From assembly GCA_949293815.1 (NCBI GenBank), contig CASFEZ010000027.1:1-34389 (forward strand): 34,389 nucleotides of DNA, read 5' to 3'. The notes beneath the pieces are model-generated. The model worked only from the letters and a program-made list of their open reading frames with translations. It was not told the origin of the DNA and did no database searches. Below, one piece after another: positions 25,309 to 32,477 of this stretch. Every line of letters starts with the position of its first letter. The stretch's first letter is position 1. This DNA is from an uncultured Eubacteriales bacterium (GTDB lineage Bacteria; Bacillota; Clostridia; Oscillospirales; Acutalibacteraceae). Both the position numbers and the translations under genes were made by a program.

Positions 25309-25896
25309 ATGGAGAAAGGCAAAGCCATTCTGCGCGAATTTAAGGAATTTATATCAAAAGGCAACGCCATGAATTTGGCGGTCGGCGTGATTATCGGCGG
25401 CGCGTTCCAGGCCATTGTCAATTCTCTGGTCAACGACATGATTATGCCGGTTGTCAGCCTGTTTACCAGCGGGTTTGATTTTGTCAACAAGCTGTTTATT
25501 CCGCTGGACGGCAAATTTGACGCCTACGCAACCGTAGAGCAGGCCAAGGCCGCCGGTGTGGCAACCTTGAACATCGGCTCGTTTATTTCCGCCGCCATCA
25601 ATTTCTTTATTATGGCAATTGTTATTTTTGCCATTGTAAAAACGCTCAACTCCCTCGGCAGCGAATTGAAAAAGCATACCAAGCTGGATCAGCTCACATT
25701 GGAAGAAGAAAAGCCCGCGCCCCGGCTCTGCCCTTTCTGCAAATGTGAAATCGCGGAGAACGCCACCCGCTGCCCGCACTGCACCTCCGTTTTGCCGGAG
25801 CCGGAACCGAAAAATGCAGGGACTGCCGAAGAAACCATCGCCGAGGCGGCTGCACTGCCGTCCGGCAGTACCGAAGAGGAGGACACGGAAAAATGA
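25309..25896 (+). CDS. mscL: Large-conductance mechanosensitive channel with C-terminal zinc ribbon
   Basis: Homopentameric membrane channel that opens under high tension to release solutes in hypo-osmotic shock. The 195-residue product has the MscL core: ILREFKEFISKGNAMNLAVG, first helix VIIGGAFQAIVNSLVNDMIM, a periplasmic loop and second helix FISAAINFFIMAIVIFAIV. A C-terminal tail adds a four-cysteine zinc-ribbon pattern (C141, C144, C155, C158 in CPFC...CPHC) and an acidic end. The ATG at 25309 is preferred because it gives MEKGKAILREF, but its ribosome site (AGAAG, about 12 bases away) is poor; a TTG at 25297 would be too close to it. First gene of a four-gene operon. Confidence 0.95.
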   Translation: MEKGKAILREFKEFISKGNAMNLAVGVIIGGAFQAIVNSLVNDMIMPVVSLFTSGFDFVNKLFIPLDGKFDAYATVEQAKAAGVATLNIGSFISAAINFFIMAIVIFAIVKTLNSLGSELKKHTKLDQLTLEEEKPAPRLCPFCKCEIAENATRCPHCTSVLPEPEPKNAGTAEETIAEAAALPSGSTEEEDTEK

Positions 25897-26351
25897 ACCA
25901 TCCGGCGGAAATCACCAATATGGTGATGATTGAAAATCCCAAAACGGGCGAGGTTTTGGTGCAGCACCGCCGCCTGTACTGGACGGGGATCTCCTTCCCC
26001 GGTGGTCATGTGGAGGACGGGGAGAGCTTTGTGGATTCCGCTGTGCGGGAAGTGCAGGAAGAAACCGGTCTTCTGGTAAAAAATCTGCATCTTTGCGGCG
26101 TGATTCACTGGTTCCACACGGAGAAAAAAGAGCGGTATATGGTTCTGTTATATAAAACGACCGATTTTGCCGGTCAGCTGCTCCCGGGAACCGAGGAGGG
26201 CGAGGTCTTTTGGGTAAGCAAAGAGAAGCTGCCCGAGATGGACTTATCACCCCACTTTGAAGATTACCTGAAAGTATTTTTGAACGAAGATAAAAACGAG
26301 GCCTTTGCCAACTGGAACGAGCAGGACAACGGCACGCTGTGCATAGAATAA
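25893..26351 (+). CDS. Nudix hydrolase, copy 1
   Basis: Cytoplasmic pyrophosphohydrolase of 152 residues. The Nudix box is perfect: G38-x5-E44-x7-R52-E53-V-x-E56-E57-x-G59. The opening TNMVMIENPKTGEVLVQHR resembles the MutT/YtkD-type group acting on oxidised or non-canonical nucleotides, but substrates of this superfamily cannot be read from sequence. The ATG overlaps the mscL stop (ATGA), so translation is coupled. A second, similar gene follows 16 bp later. Confidence 0.92.
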   Translation: MNHPAEITNMVMIENPKTGEVLVQHRRLYWTGISFPGGHVEDGESFVDSAVREVQEETGLLVKNLHLCGVIHWFHTEKKERYMVLLYKTTDFAGQLLPGTEEGEVFWVSKEKLPEMDLSPHFEDYLKVFLNEDKNEAFANWNEQDNGTLCIE

Positions 26352-26367
26352 GCAGGGGGCGCCAAAA

Positions 26368-26826
26368 ATGAACAACCCGACCGAGCTGACCAATATGGTT
26401 ATGATTGAAAACCCGGCGACGAACGAGGTTTTGGTGCAGCACCGCAGGCTGTACCGCACAGGGATTTCCTTTCCCGGCGGTCATGTGGAGGATGGCGAGA
26501 GCATCACTGCCTCCGCCGTGCGGGAAGTGCGGGAGGAAACCGGTCTTTCGGTCAAAAATCTGCGTCTTTCGGGCGTAATGCACTGGTTTACACCCGAAAC
26601 GGGGGCGCGGTATCTGGTATTTTTATACCGCACCACCGATTTTTCCGGCGAGCTGCTCTCCGCCACGCGGGAGGGGGAGGTCTTTTGGGTAAAAAAGGAT
26701 GACCTGCCCCATATGGCGCTTGCGCCGGATTTTGATGTCTTTTTGCGTGTCTTTTTACAAGAGGAAAAAAGCGAGGCGTTCTCCTGCTGTGACCCAGACG
26801 GGAATAGCCCGTTCCTAATACAATAA
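26368..26826 (+). CDS. Nudix hydrolase, copy 2
   Basis: A tandem paralogue of the preceding gene, also 152 residues and about 65% identical by hand alignment (99 of 152), with no gaps. The Nudix box is again perfect (GGHVEDGES, then REVREETGL). The differences cluster at residues 46-48, at 75-80 after the HWF motif and in the last 15 residues, which hints at divergence in substrate recognition. The ATG is preceded by AGGGGG. It is followed 24 bp later by the DUF368 gene. Confidence 0.92.
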   Translation: MNNPTELTNMVMIENPATNEVLVQHRRLYRTGISFPGGHVEDGESITASAVREVREETGLSVKNLRLSGVMHWFTPETGARYLVFLYRTTDFSGELLSATREGEVFWVKKDDLPHMALAPDFDVFLRVFLQEEKSEAFSCCDPDGNSPFLIQ

Positions 26827-26850
26827 AATTGGGAAGAAAAGGAGTTATTT

Positions 26851-27738
26851 ATGAAAGAGATTATCATTAACTTTTTAAAAGGGCTTTGGACCGGCGGCAC
26901 AATGACCGTTCCCGGCGTCAGCGGTGGGTCAATGGCGATGATTCTCGGCGTATACGACAAGCTGGTATACTCGGTCAGCCATATTTTTAAGGATTTCAAA
27001 AAGAGCTTTCTCTATCTGCTGCAATTCGGGCTGGGCGGCGTCATTGGATTTTTGCTGTTTGCCGGTTTCATTTCTCGCCTGTTAAACAACGCAACCTTGA
27101 GCATTCCGCTGCATTTCTTTTTCCTGGGCGCGGTTGCGGGCGGTATTCCGATTATTTTTAAAAGCGCCAAGGTGAAAAAATTTACCGCCGGCTGTATCCT
27201 GTTCCCGTTGATTGGCATTGTGTTCGTGGTCGCCATTTCCTTTTTGCCGGAAGGGCTGTTTTCGGTCTCCGCTTCGGACGGTTTTGTGAAGTTTGCCCTT
27301 TTGCAGCTGCTGGGCGGCTTTATCATTGCCTTTGCGCTGGTGCTGCCCGGCATCAGCACCTCGCAGATGCTGAATATGCTCGGCATTATGGATGAATTGT
27401 ACGCGGTCATTGACGCACGGGATATTGCGGGCCTTTTGCGGTATATACCCTTAGCCATCGGCGGCGTTTTGGGCACCTTTATCATTGCCAAAATATTGGA
27501 GCCCGCCATAGAAAAATACCCGCAGGCAACCTATTTGATTATCTTCGGGTTCCTTTTGGGCTCCTTGCCGGAACTGCTGATGGGCGTGGATTTTTCCACT
27601 GCTACCTGGCTTTCCTGGGTATTGAGCGTGGTCGCCGTAGCGGCGGGCTTTGCGGCGCTGTACTTTATGTCCCGGCTGGAAATCAAACGCATAGACGAAG
27701 CGCAGAAAGCAAAGGACGAGACGGTCAATAGACAGTGA
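26851..27738 (+). CDS. popT: DUF368-family undecaprenyl-phosphate translocase
   Basis: A 295-residue polytopic membrane protein of the DUF368 family. Members were shown in 2022 to return undecaprenyl phosphate from the outer to the inner leaflet for cell-wall and polymer synthesis, and were named PopT. The two hallmark re-entrant motifs are seen: PGVSGGSMAMILG from residue 21 and PGISTSQMLNMLG from residue 166, reflecting the internal duplication. About eight further hydrophobic segments are visible. The ATG at 26851 has AAAAGGAG. Last gene of the operon, closed by a strong terminator. Assignment to DUF368 is firm; function is by family. Confidence 0.9.
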   Translation: MKEIIINFLKGLWTGGTMTVPGVSGGSMAMILGVYDKLVYSVSHIFKDFKKSFLYLLQFGLGGVIGFLLFAGFISRLLNNATLSIPLHFFFLGAVAGGIPIIFKSAKVKKFTAGCILFPLIGIVFVVAISFLPEGLFSVSASDGFVKFALLQLLGGFIIAFALVLPGISTSQMLNMLGIMDELYAVIDARDIAGLLRYIPLAIGGVLGTFIIAKILEPAIEKYPQATYLIIFGFLLGSLPELLMGVDFSTATWLSWVLSVVAVAAGFAALYFMSRLEIKRIDEAQKAKDETVNRQ

Positions 27739-27789
27739 GTGATACAGGCAAACGCTGCGTGTTGAAATAATAAAAGAGAGAAATAAAAC

Positions 27790-27842
27790 AACAGTGCAGG
27801 ATGTTCGGCAACAATAAAACCGAATCACCTGCACTGTTTTTC
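27790..27842. terminator. Bidirectional terminator between popT and the GH2 gene
   Basis: An 11-bp outer stem, AACAGTGCAGG (27790-27800) with CCTGCACTGTT (27828-27838), carries an inner TTCGG/CCGAA stem and ends in TTTTT on the plus strand. On the minus strand TTGTTTTATTT follows. Small GGGC/GCCC hairpins at 27855-27885 lie on the GH2 side. Confidence 0.85.
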
Positions 27843-27894
27843 TATCGTCAAACAAGCCCATCCGGGCGATTAAGGGCAAAAGCCCAACAGTTTT

Positions 27895-30144
27895 TTATGG
27901 CTTTTTAATCTGCGAAAGCTGCTCGCTGACCCAGACCTTGGTGTTGGCGGGCAGGCGGCTGCCGGCCATGTCAAAGACTTTGGAAACAGTAAAGCCTTTG
28001 GCCATATTCAGCATGCCCTTGTTGATATTCATGTTCAGCGCCTTGCCTGCCATGGCTATCATTTCACTGACGAACTTCTCGCCGTCCGGCGTTTTCATAA
28101 TATCGCCAATTTTATCATCAAGGGTAAAGTACCCTTCCCGCACAACGATTTCGGTGCCCTCGGTCGTCAAATCATCGAACCAGTTTTTGCCGTCATTTTT
28201 ACCGCCGCCTTCGGGGACGCTGTACGCCGGGTTCGGCACTTCGACTTTGCAGAGCGTCATAGCATCTGTCAGCTCTGAGCTCTTTGCCTCAATCACGGTT
28301 TCCCCCTCAGCCAGGGGCACCTGTGTGAACACAAATACCTGCTCGCCGTCCAGCTTCGCAAATTCTTCGCCGCCCACATAGAGCGTCACGGTTTTTTGAT
28401 TGGAATACACCTTAATGGTGGTGGTATCCCCTACCCGATCGCGGTAACGGCTGCCGCAGAGATGCACAAAGGGCTCGTCGCTCCAGGCGGCTTTATACAG
28501 GTAAAAAGCGTCCTTTTTCAGCTTACGGTCATAGGTAACCAGCCCTTTGTTGTTGCGCCCTTTTACGCCGCCCTCGTCGCGCATATCGCTGCCGAAGTCG
28601 AACATATTCCACACATGGGTGCTCCAAAGATACGGACGCGCCGCAAAGGTTTTGACCATTTCCTCGTGGTAATAGGCCTGATAGTCCTCGGTATAGTCCT
28701 GCATCTTCGGCTCTGCGCTGTGGTATTGGGGGATACCCTCCGCGCCGTATTCGGAAATACCCAGGCAAATATCCGGGTTCAAGCGATGAAATTCGTCCAG
28801 CCAGGGACCGTTATCCGCCACGCTGCCCATATACCAGCCGAAATAGTGGTTATACGAAACGATATCCGTAAGACGGTTCAACGGACTGTCCATTTCCACC
28901 ATCGTAAGGTTCGCCATGGTGGTCAGGCGGGTCGAGTCGATATGATGACAAAGATCGTTCAGCGCCTTGAGGTTATCCAGCAGGGCATCGGAAGCGCCGC
29001 CAATCGTAATTTCGTTGGCAATACCCCAGCAGACAATGGACGGGTGGTTATAGTTCTGCACTACCAGCTCTTTCATTTGCATCACGGTGTTGGCGCGGGC
29101 ACCCGCGGAATCGGAGAAAGTGGAAATAAAGGGGATTTCCGCCCAGACAATCATCCCGTATTCGTCGCACAAATCGTAAAATGCCTGCGCGTGCTGATAA
29201 TGCGCCAGCCGAATGGTGTTCGCGCCGATTTCAGCAATCAGCTCCATATCCTCTTGATGCTCTTTTTCGGTAATCGCCCAGCCCATATTTTCCCGATCCT
29301 GGTGCCGGGAAACACCGTGGAGCGGATAGGGTCTGCCGTTGAGGAAAAAGCCCTTTTCCGGATCAACGCGAAAACTGCGAATGCCGAACCGGGCGCTAAC
29401 CTCGTCAATAGGAATACCGCCGCTCAGCAGCTCCGCTTTCGCGGTATACAAATAGGGGTCGTTCCGCCCGTCCCACAAATGGGGCTTTTCGATACGGAAT
29501 ACCGCCTCCGCTTTGCGGTGGGTTACCTCCTGCGTTTCCCCGTTGACGGTAAAGCGAACGGTATCAATAATCGTCGTGCCGGTACAATAGGCGTTCAGGC
29601 GCACCGTTGCCGTGCCGTCCTCATGAAGTGTCGGCGTTACATAAAAGCCCTGATTGCCGTAATAATCCAAATCAAAATGCCGTTTCGGCACCACAATCAA
29701 TTTTACATTGCGGTAAATGCCGCCGAAAAAGGTAAAGTCCGCCGTGCGGGGGTAAACATCCGCTTGATCGCGGTTATCCGCCATAACCGCCAGTTTTACC
29801 TTTCCCCGCTTTACATGCGGCGTCAAATACACACGGAAGGTAGAAAATCCGCCGGTGTGCCGGGCAACAAACACACCATTGGCATAAACCTCACAGCTTA
29901 AAGAAACCCCTTCAAACTCCACATAAACTTCCTCTTCCGGCGCGGGCGATACATGAATGGTTTTCATATACCAACAGGCATTGCGGTAATAGTCCATGCC
30001 GCCGTCCTGCCCGTCCAGTGCGTTCCAGGTATGGGGCAAGTTCACCGTTTCCCAATCTTTTTTGGGGCGTGAAGGCACTTTTCCCCGCTTCATCGGTCCT
30101 TTATGAAAGGACCAGCCGTCATTGACTAACGTTATTTTTCTCAT
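27895..30144 (-). CDS. Glycoside hydrolase family 2 (beta-galactosidase/beta-glucuronidase type)
   Basis: A 749-residue cytoplasmic (no signal peptide) retaining glycosidase. Domains in order: jelly-roll sugar-binding 1-165, immunoglobulin-like 170-260, TIM barrel about 265-560 with acid/base E378 in WGIANE and nucleophile E465 in GISEYGAEG, DUF4982-like domain about 570-625, then a helical C-terminal module about 670-749. The last module (YFTLDDKIGDIMKTPDGEKF...MAKGFTV) resembles tails on other gut-bacterial glycosidases and has no known role. It lies 21 bp after the GPH symporter, which presumably imports its substrate. The ATG at 30144 has GGTGA at six bases. Exact substrate unknown. Confidence 0.93.
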   Translation of the reverse strand: MRKITLVNDGWSFHKGPMKRGKVPSRPKKDWETVNLPHTWNALDGQDGGMDYYRNACWYMKTIHVSPAPEEEVYVEFEGVSLSCEVYANGVFVARHTGGFSTFRVYLTPHVKRGKVKLAVMADNRDQADVYPRTADFTFFGGIYRNVKLIVVPKRHFDLDYYGNQGFYVTPTLHEDGTATVRLNAYCTGTTIIDTVRFTVNGETQEVTHRKAEAVFRIEKPHLWDGRNDPYLYTAKAELLSGGIPIDEVSARFGIRSFRVDPEKGFFLNGRPYPLHGVSRHQDRENMGWAITEKEHQEDMELIAEIGANTIRLAHYQHAQAFYDLCDEYGMIVWAEIPFISTFSDSAGARANTVMQMKELVVQNYNHPSIVCWGIANEITIGGASDALLDNLKALNDLCHHIDSTRLTTMANLTMVEMDSPLNRLTDIVSYNHYFGWYMGSVADNGPWLDEFHRLNPDICLGISEYGAEGIPQYHSAEPKMQDYTEDYQAYYHEEMVKTFAARPYLWSTHVWNMFDFGSDMRDEGGVKGRNNKGLVTYDRKLKKDAFYLYKAAWSDEPFVHLCGSRYRDRVGDTTTIKVYSNQKTVTLYVGGEEFAKLDGEQVFVFTQVPLAEGETVIEAKSSELTDAMTLCKVEVPNPAYSVPEGGGKNDGKNWFDDLTTEGTEIVVREGYFTLDDKIGDIMKTPDGEKFVSEMIAMAGKALNMNINKGMLNMAKGFTVSKVFDMAGSRLPANTKVWVSEQLSQIKKP

Positions 30145-30165
30145 GCAGATTCACCGTTCTTTATC

Positions 30166-31584
30166 TTATTTTTTCGCTTTCGCTTTTTTTGCCGCCTGTT
30201 GCTGCATAAAGGTTTCCGAGCCCTTTTTATCCCCGAGATTATACATCAGCAACAGAAAAACGAAACACAGCACGCAGCCCACAAAGGGAATCAGACCGGT
30301 GGTAAACCGTACCCGCTCGGGCACCTGAGCTGCCTGCTGGGCGACGGTCAGATTTTCGTCGTATCCGGTCCAGCCCAGCGCCAGAGCGGTAATCCCCTGC
30401 CCAATGCCCTGGGAAGCATTGCGGCAGAAAGAGTAAATGGCGTAAATCGTGCCTTCCTCCCGTTTGCCGGACAGTTCCTCCTGATAATCGATGCAATCGG
30501 ACACCATCGCCCAAATTAAAACCATAAAGCAGCTGGTTCCCAGCATGCCGACCCCCGCCAGCGCCATCCAGATATAGGGGTTGGGAATCGGCACAAAGGT
30601 GATAATACCAATGCTGACAATGGACAATAAAAACGGATAAGTACAAACCTGTTTTTTGGTAAACCGGCGCAAAAGGGGCTTGGAAAGCACAATGCCGAAA
30701 GCAACCGGCAAGCCGCAGATGATAACGGCAATCGAAATCAGGTCAGTATTTTTATAATATAACATAAAAATATAGTTCAGGTAACTGGTCAGCGTATTCA
30801 GACAGGAAATTTGCGCAATGGTCGCAAAGCACAGCCCCAACAGCGGGCGGTTGCGGAAAAACGCTCGCAAAGTAAATAAGATCGAGGTCTTTTCCAGCTC
30901 CGGCTTGGCAGGCGTCTGGTCGTGCACCCGTTCGGTCACCAGCTTCGACAGCGCTGTAAACGCAGCAAGCCCCAAGGCGCCCATCACCAGAACAATCCAG
31001 ATAAACCGACCGCCGATCGGGTTGCCCTCGGTATCATATACCAGTTTGGGGATGAGAATCATGATGGGGATTTGCGCCAGCATGGCGCCCACGCTGCGAT
31101 AGGTTGAAAGCGAGGCGCGCTCATCACCGTCTCTGGTAATGACCGATTGCAGCGAACCATAGGGCACATTGACCGCCGTATAGGCAATGCCCCAAATAAA
31201 GTAAAAAACAAAGCAATAGGCTATCTTAAACCAGTATGCAGAGCCGGAGATATCCACAAACAAGAGTACGCTGGACACCAAAAGCGGAATACAGCCCCAC
31301 CGAATCCAGGGAATAAACTTGCCGCCTTTTCTTTGTTTTGCTTTGTCGCAAAGCCGGCCAATCACAATATCATTCAGCGCATCCAAAATTTTGGAAATAA
31401 AAATGATAATTGCGTAATGGTCAGGATCAATCTTCATACAGGTGACAAAATACAGCAGCATATAGTTATTGACAAAGGCAAAACTCATATTGCAGCCAAA
31501 GTCTCCAAGCCCATAACCGATTTTATCCCGTATATTAAAAGGGCGGATTTCTTTGCGATTCTGTTTGGAACTTTTACCCACCAT
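30166..31584 (-). CDS. GPH-family glycoside/cation symporter
   Basis: A 472-residue MFS-type transporter with about 12 membrane helices that imports a glycoside with Na+ or H+. The N-terminus IRDKIGYGLGDFGCNMSF and the loop GRLCDKAKQRKGGKFIPWI are signatures of the MelB/XynP/UidB group. The ATG at 31584 has GGAAG at seven bases; a GTG two codons earlier is weaker. First gene of a two-gene unit with the GH2 enzyme, under an operator-like repeat, so probably substrate-induced. No regulator gene is next to it. Confidence 0.93.
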   Translation of the reverse strand: MVGKSSKQNRKEIRPFNIRDKIGYGLGDFGCNMSFAFVNNYMLLYFVTCMKIDPDHYAIIIFISKILDALNDIVIGRLCDKAKQRKGGKFIPWIRWGCIPLLVSSVLLFVDISGSAYWFKIAYCFVFYFIWGIAYTAVNVPYGSLQSVITRDGDERASLSTYRSVGAMLAQIPIMILIPKLVYDTEGNPIGGRFIWIVLVMGALGLAAFTALSKLVTERVHDQTPAKPELEKTSILFTLRAFFRNRPLLGLCFATIAQISCLNTLTSYLNYIFMLYYKNTDLISIAVIICGLPVAFGIVLSKPLLRRFTKKQVCTYPFLLSIVSIGIITFVPIPNPYIWMALAGVGMLGTSCFMVLIWAMVSDCIDYQEELSGKREEGTIYAIYSFCRNASQGIGQGITALALGWTGYDENLTVAQQAAQVPERVRFTTGLIPFVGCVLCFVFLLLMYNLGDKKGSETFMQQQAAKKAKAKK

Positions 31585-31610
31585 ATTCACGCTTCCATGG
31601 ATAACATTGA

Positions 31611-31629
31611 TAATATTTTAACAATATTA
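31611..31629. promoter_or_regulatory. Operator-like inverted repeat over the sugar-operon promoter
   Basis: TAATATT (31611-31617) and AATATTA (31623-31629) are perfect 7-bp arms around TTAAC. The repeat covers the -10 box, so a bound protein would block RNA polymerase. The binding regulator is not in the window. The surrounding DNA is very AT-rich, so chance palindromes are more likely than elsewhere. Confidence 0.5.
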
Positions 31630-31643
31630 GCTGTATAAGTCAA
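31615..31643 (-). promoter_or_regulatory. Promoter of the GPH symporter-GH2 operon
   Basis: On the minus strand a TTGACT -35 (31638-31643) and a TAAAAT -10 (31615-31620) are 17 bp apart, preceded by an AT-rich tract that could act as an UP element. Confidence 0.75.
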
Positions 31644-31806
31644 TATATATTATAAATATTATACAAAAATCTAAAATTTTCACATTTCAAAATTGGGTAA
31701 TACATTTTTACAGTCTTTAAGACAGCTGCAAAATAAGTTAATATACCTCAATCCAACATTTATCGAAATTTCTGTACATCGCACACTTTTATCTGCTTCA
31801 TTTCAT
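31644..31806. other. AT-rich intergenic stretch
   Basis: This is the rest of the gap upstream of the sugar operon, up to the neighbouring terminator. It is strikingly AT-rich against the GC-richer genes on either side. I find no open frame, RNA or clear site in it. Confidence 0.6.
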
Positions 31807-31850
31807 AAAAAAGCGGACTGCTTTCTCACTTAATGAGAAAAGGCAGTCCG
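31807..31850 (-). terminator. Terminator of the small membrane-protein gene
   Basis: An 8-bp stem, CGGACTGC (31814-31821) with GCAGTCCG (31843-31850), continues inward as TTTCTCA/TGAGAAA after a two-base bulge, with loop CTTAA. On the minus strand six T follow. It lies 44 bases after the stop of the membrane-protein gene. Confidence 0.88.
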
Positions 31851-31894
31851 TATCTTTTGTGGGATATCGCATATTTTTTGCACTTAGATGACCA

Positions 31895-32326
31895 TTATCC
31901 GGTACGCCTGCGCTTGCGGTGGCGCACCTGGGCGCCGAGGACGGCGCCGGTCAGGCTGGCGGCAATTACCGCACAAAAGATGACCAAGGCACGAAAACCG
32001 GCGGCATCGGGATTTGCAATACCAATCACCGCCGCGTGCAAAACAGCAGAGCCGAGAGCATAGGCAAGACCTGTTAAAATACCCTTGATGGGCAATCTCC
32101 CGGCTCCGTAAAACGCCGCCGCCGCGGAGGATAAAACAGCGGCAGCCAGATACAGCAGCCATAGATTTGCATAACCGGTTTCCTGTATATAACAAATATA
32201 TCCAAACAGGAACAACAGCGCGCAAAACGAAACGACAAGCAAGAGCAAACTGAGTATAGCGGTTGCCGCCACGCCCGACCGCCTGCGACCGGTATTATTT
32301 TTTTCTTTTTGCTTTTTCTTCGCCAT
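31895..32326 (-). CDS. Small four-helix membrane protein (TIGR04086/YrzE-like)
   Basis: A 143-residue protein with a basic, lysine- and arginine-rich N-terminus (residues 1-18), four hydrophobic segments (about 20-43, 53-73, 81-102, 110-130) and a basic C-terminus. Length and topology resemble the TIGR04086 family of Firmicutes, which has no assigned function; this match is tentative. The ATG at 32326 has GAGGTGG at seven bases, while an ATG two codons earlier is too close. It is the last minus-strand gene before a strong terminator. Confidence 0.75.
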   Translation of the reverse strand: MAKKKQKEKNNTGRRRSGVAATAILSLLLLVVSFCALLFLFGYICYIQETGYANLWLLYLAAAVLSSAAAAFYGAGRLPIKGILTGLAYALGSAVLHAAVIGIANPDAAGFRALVIFCAVIAASLTGAVLGAQVRHRKRRRTG

Positions 32327-32407
32327 AACCATCCACCTCGCTAATCTCTATGCGTTTTTCAGGGAAAATATGCCAAACGGGTTCGGCTTCTCAGTCCTTT
32401 TGACAGC

Positions 32408-32446
32408 AACAGCCCCGCAGGACAAACATCCTGCGGGGCTGTTTTT
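32408..32446 (+). terminator. Strong hairpin with a T run on the plus strand
   Basis: A 15-bp perfect stem, AACAGCCCCGCAGGA (32408-32422) with TCCTGCGGGGCTGTT (32429-32443), has loop CAAACA and TTTTT on the plus strand. On the minus strand, where the neighbouring genes lie, the stem is followed by GCTGTCAAAA without a T run. It lies 31 bp after the epimerase-like gene and may still end its transcript. Confidence 0.75.
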
Positions 32447-32477
32447 GGCTTCAAAAACGGTGCCTTATGCTATGCGC

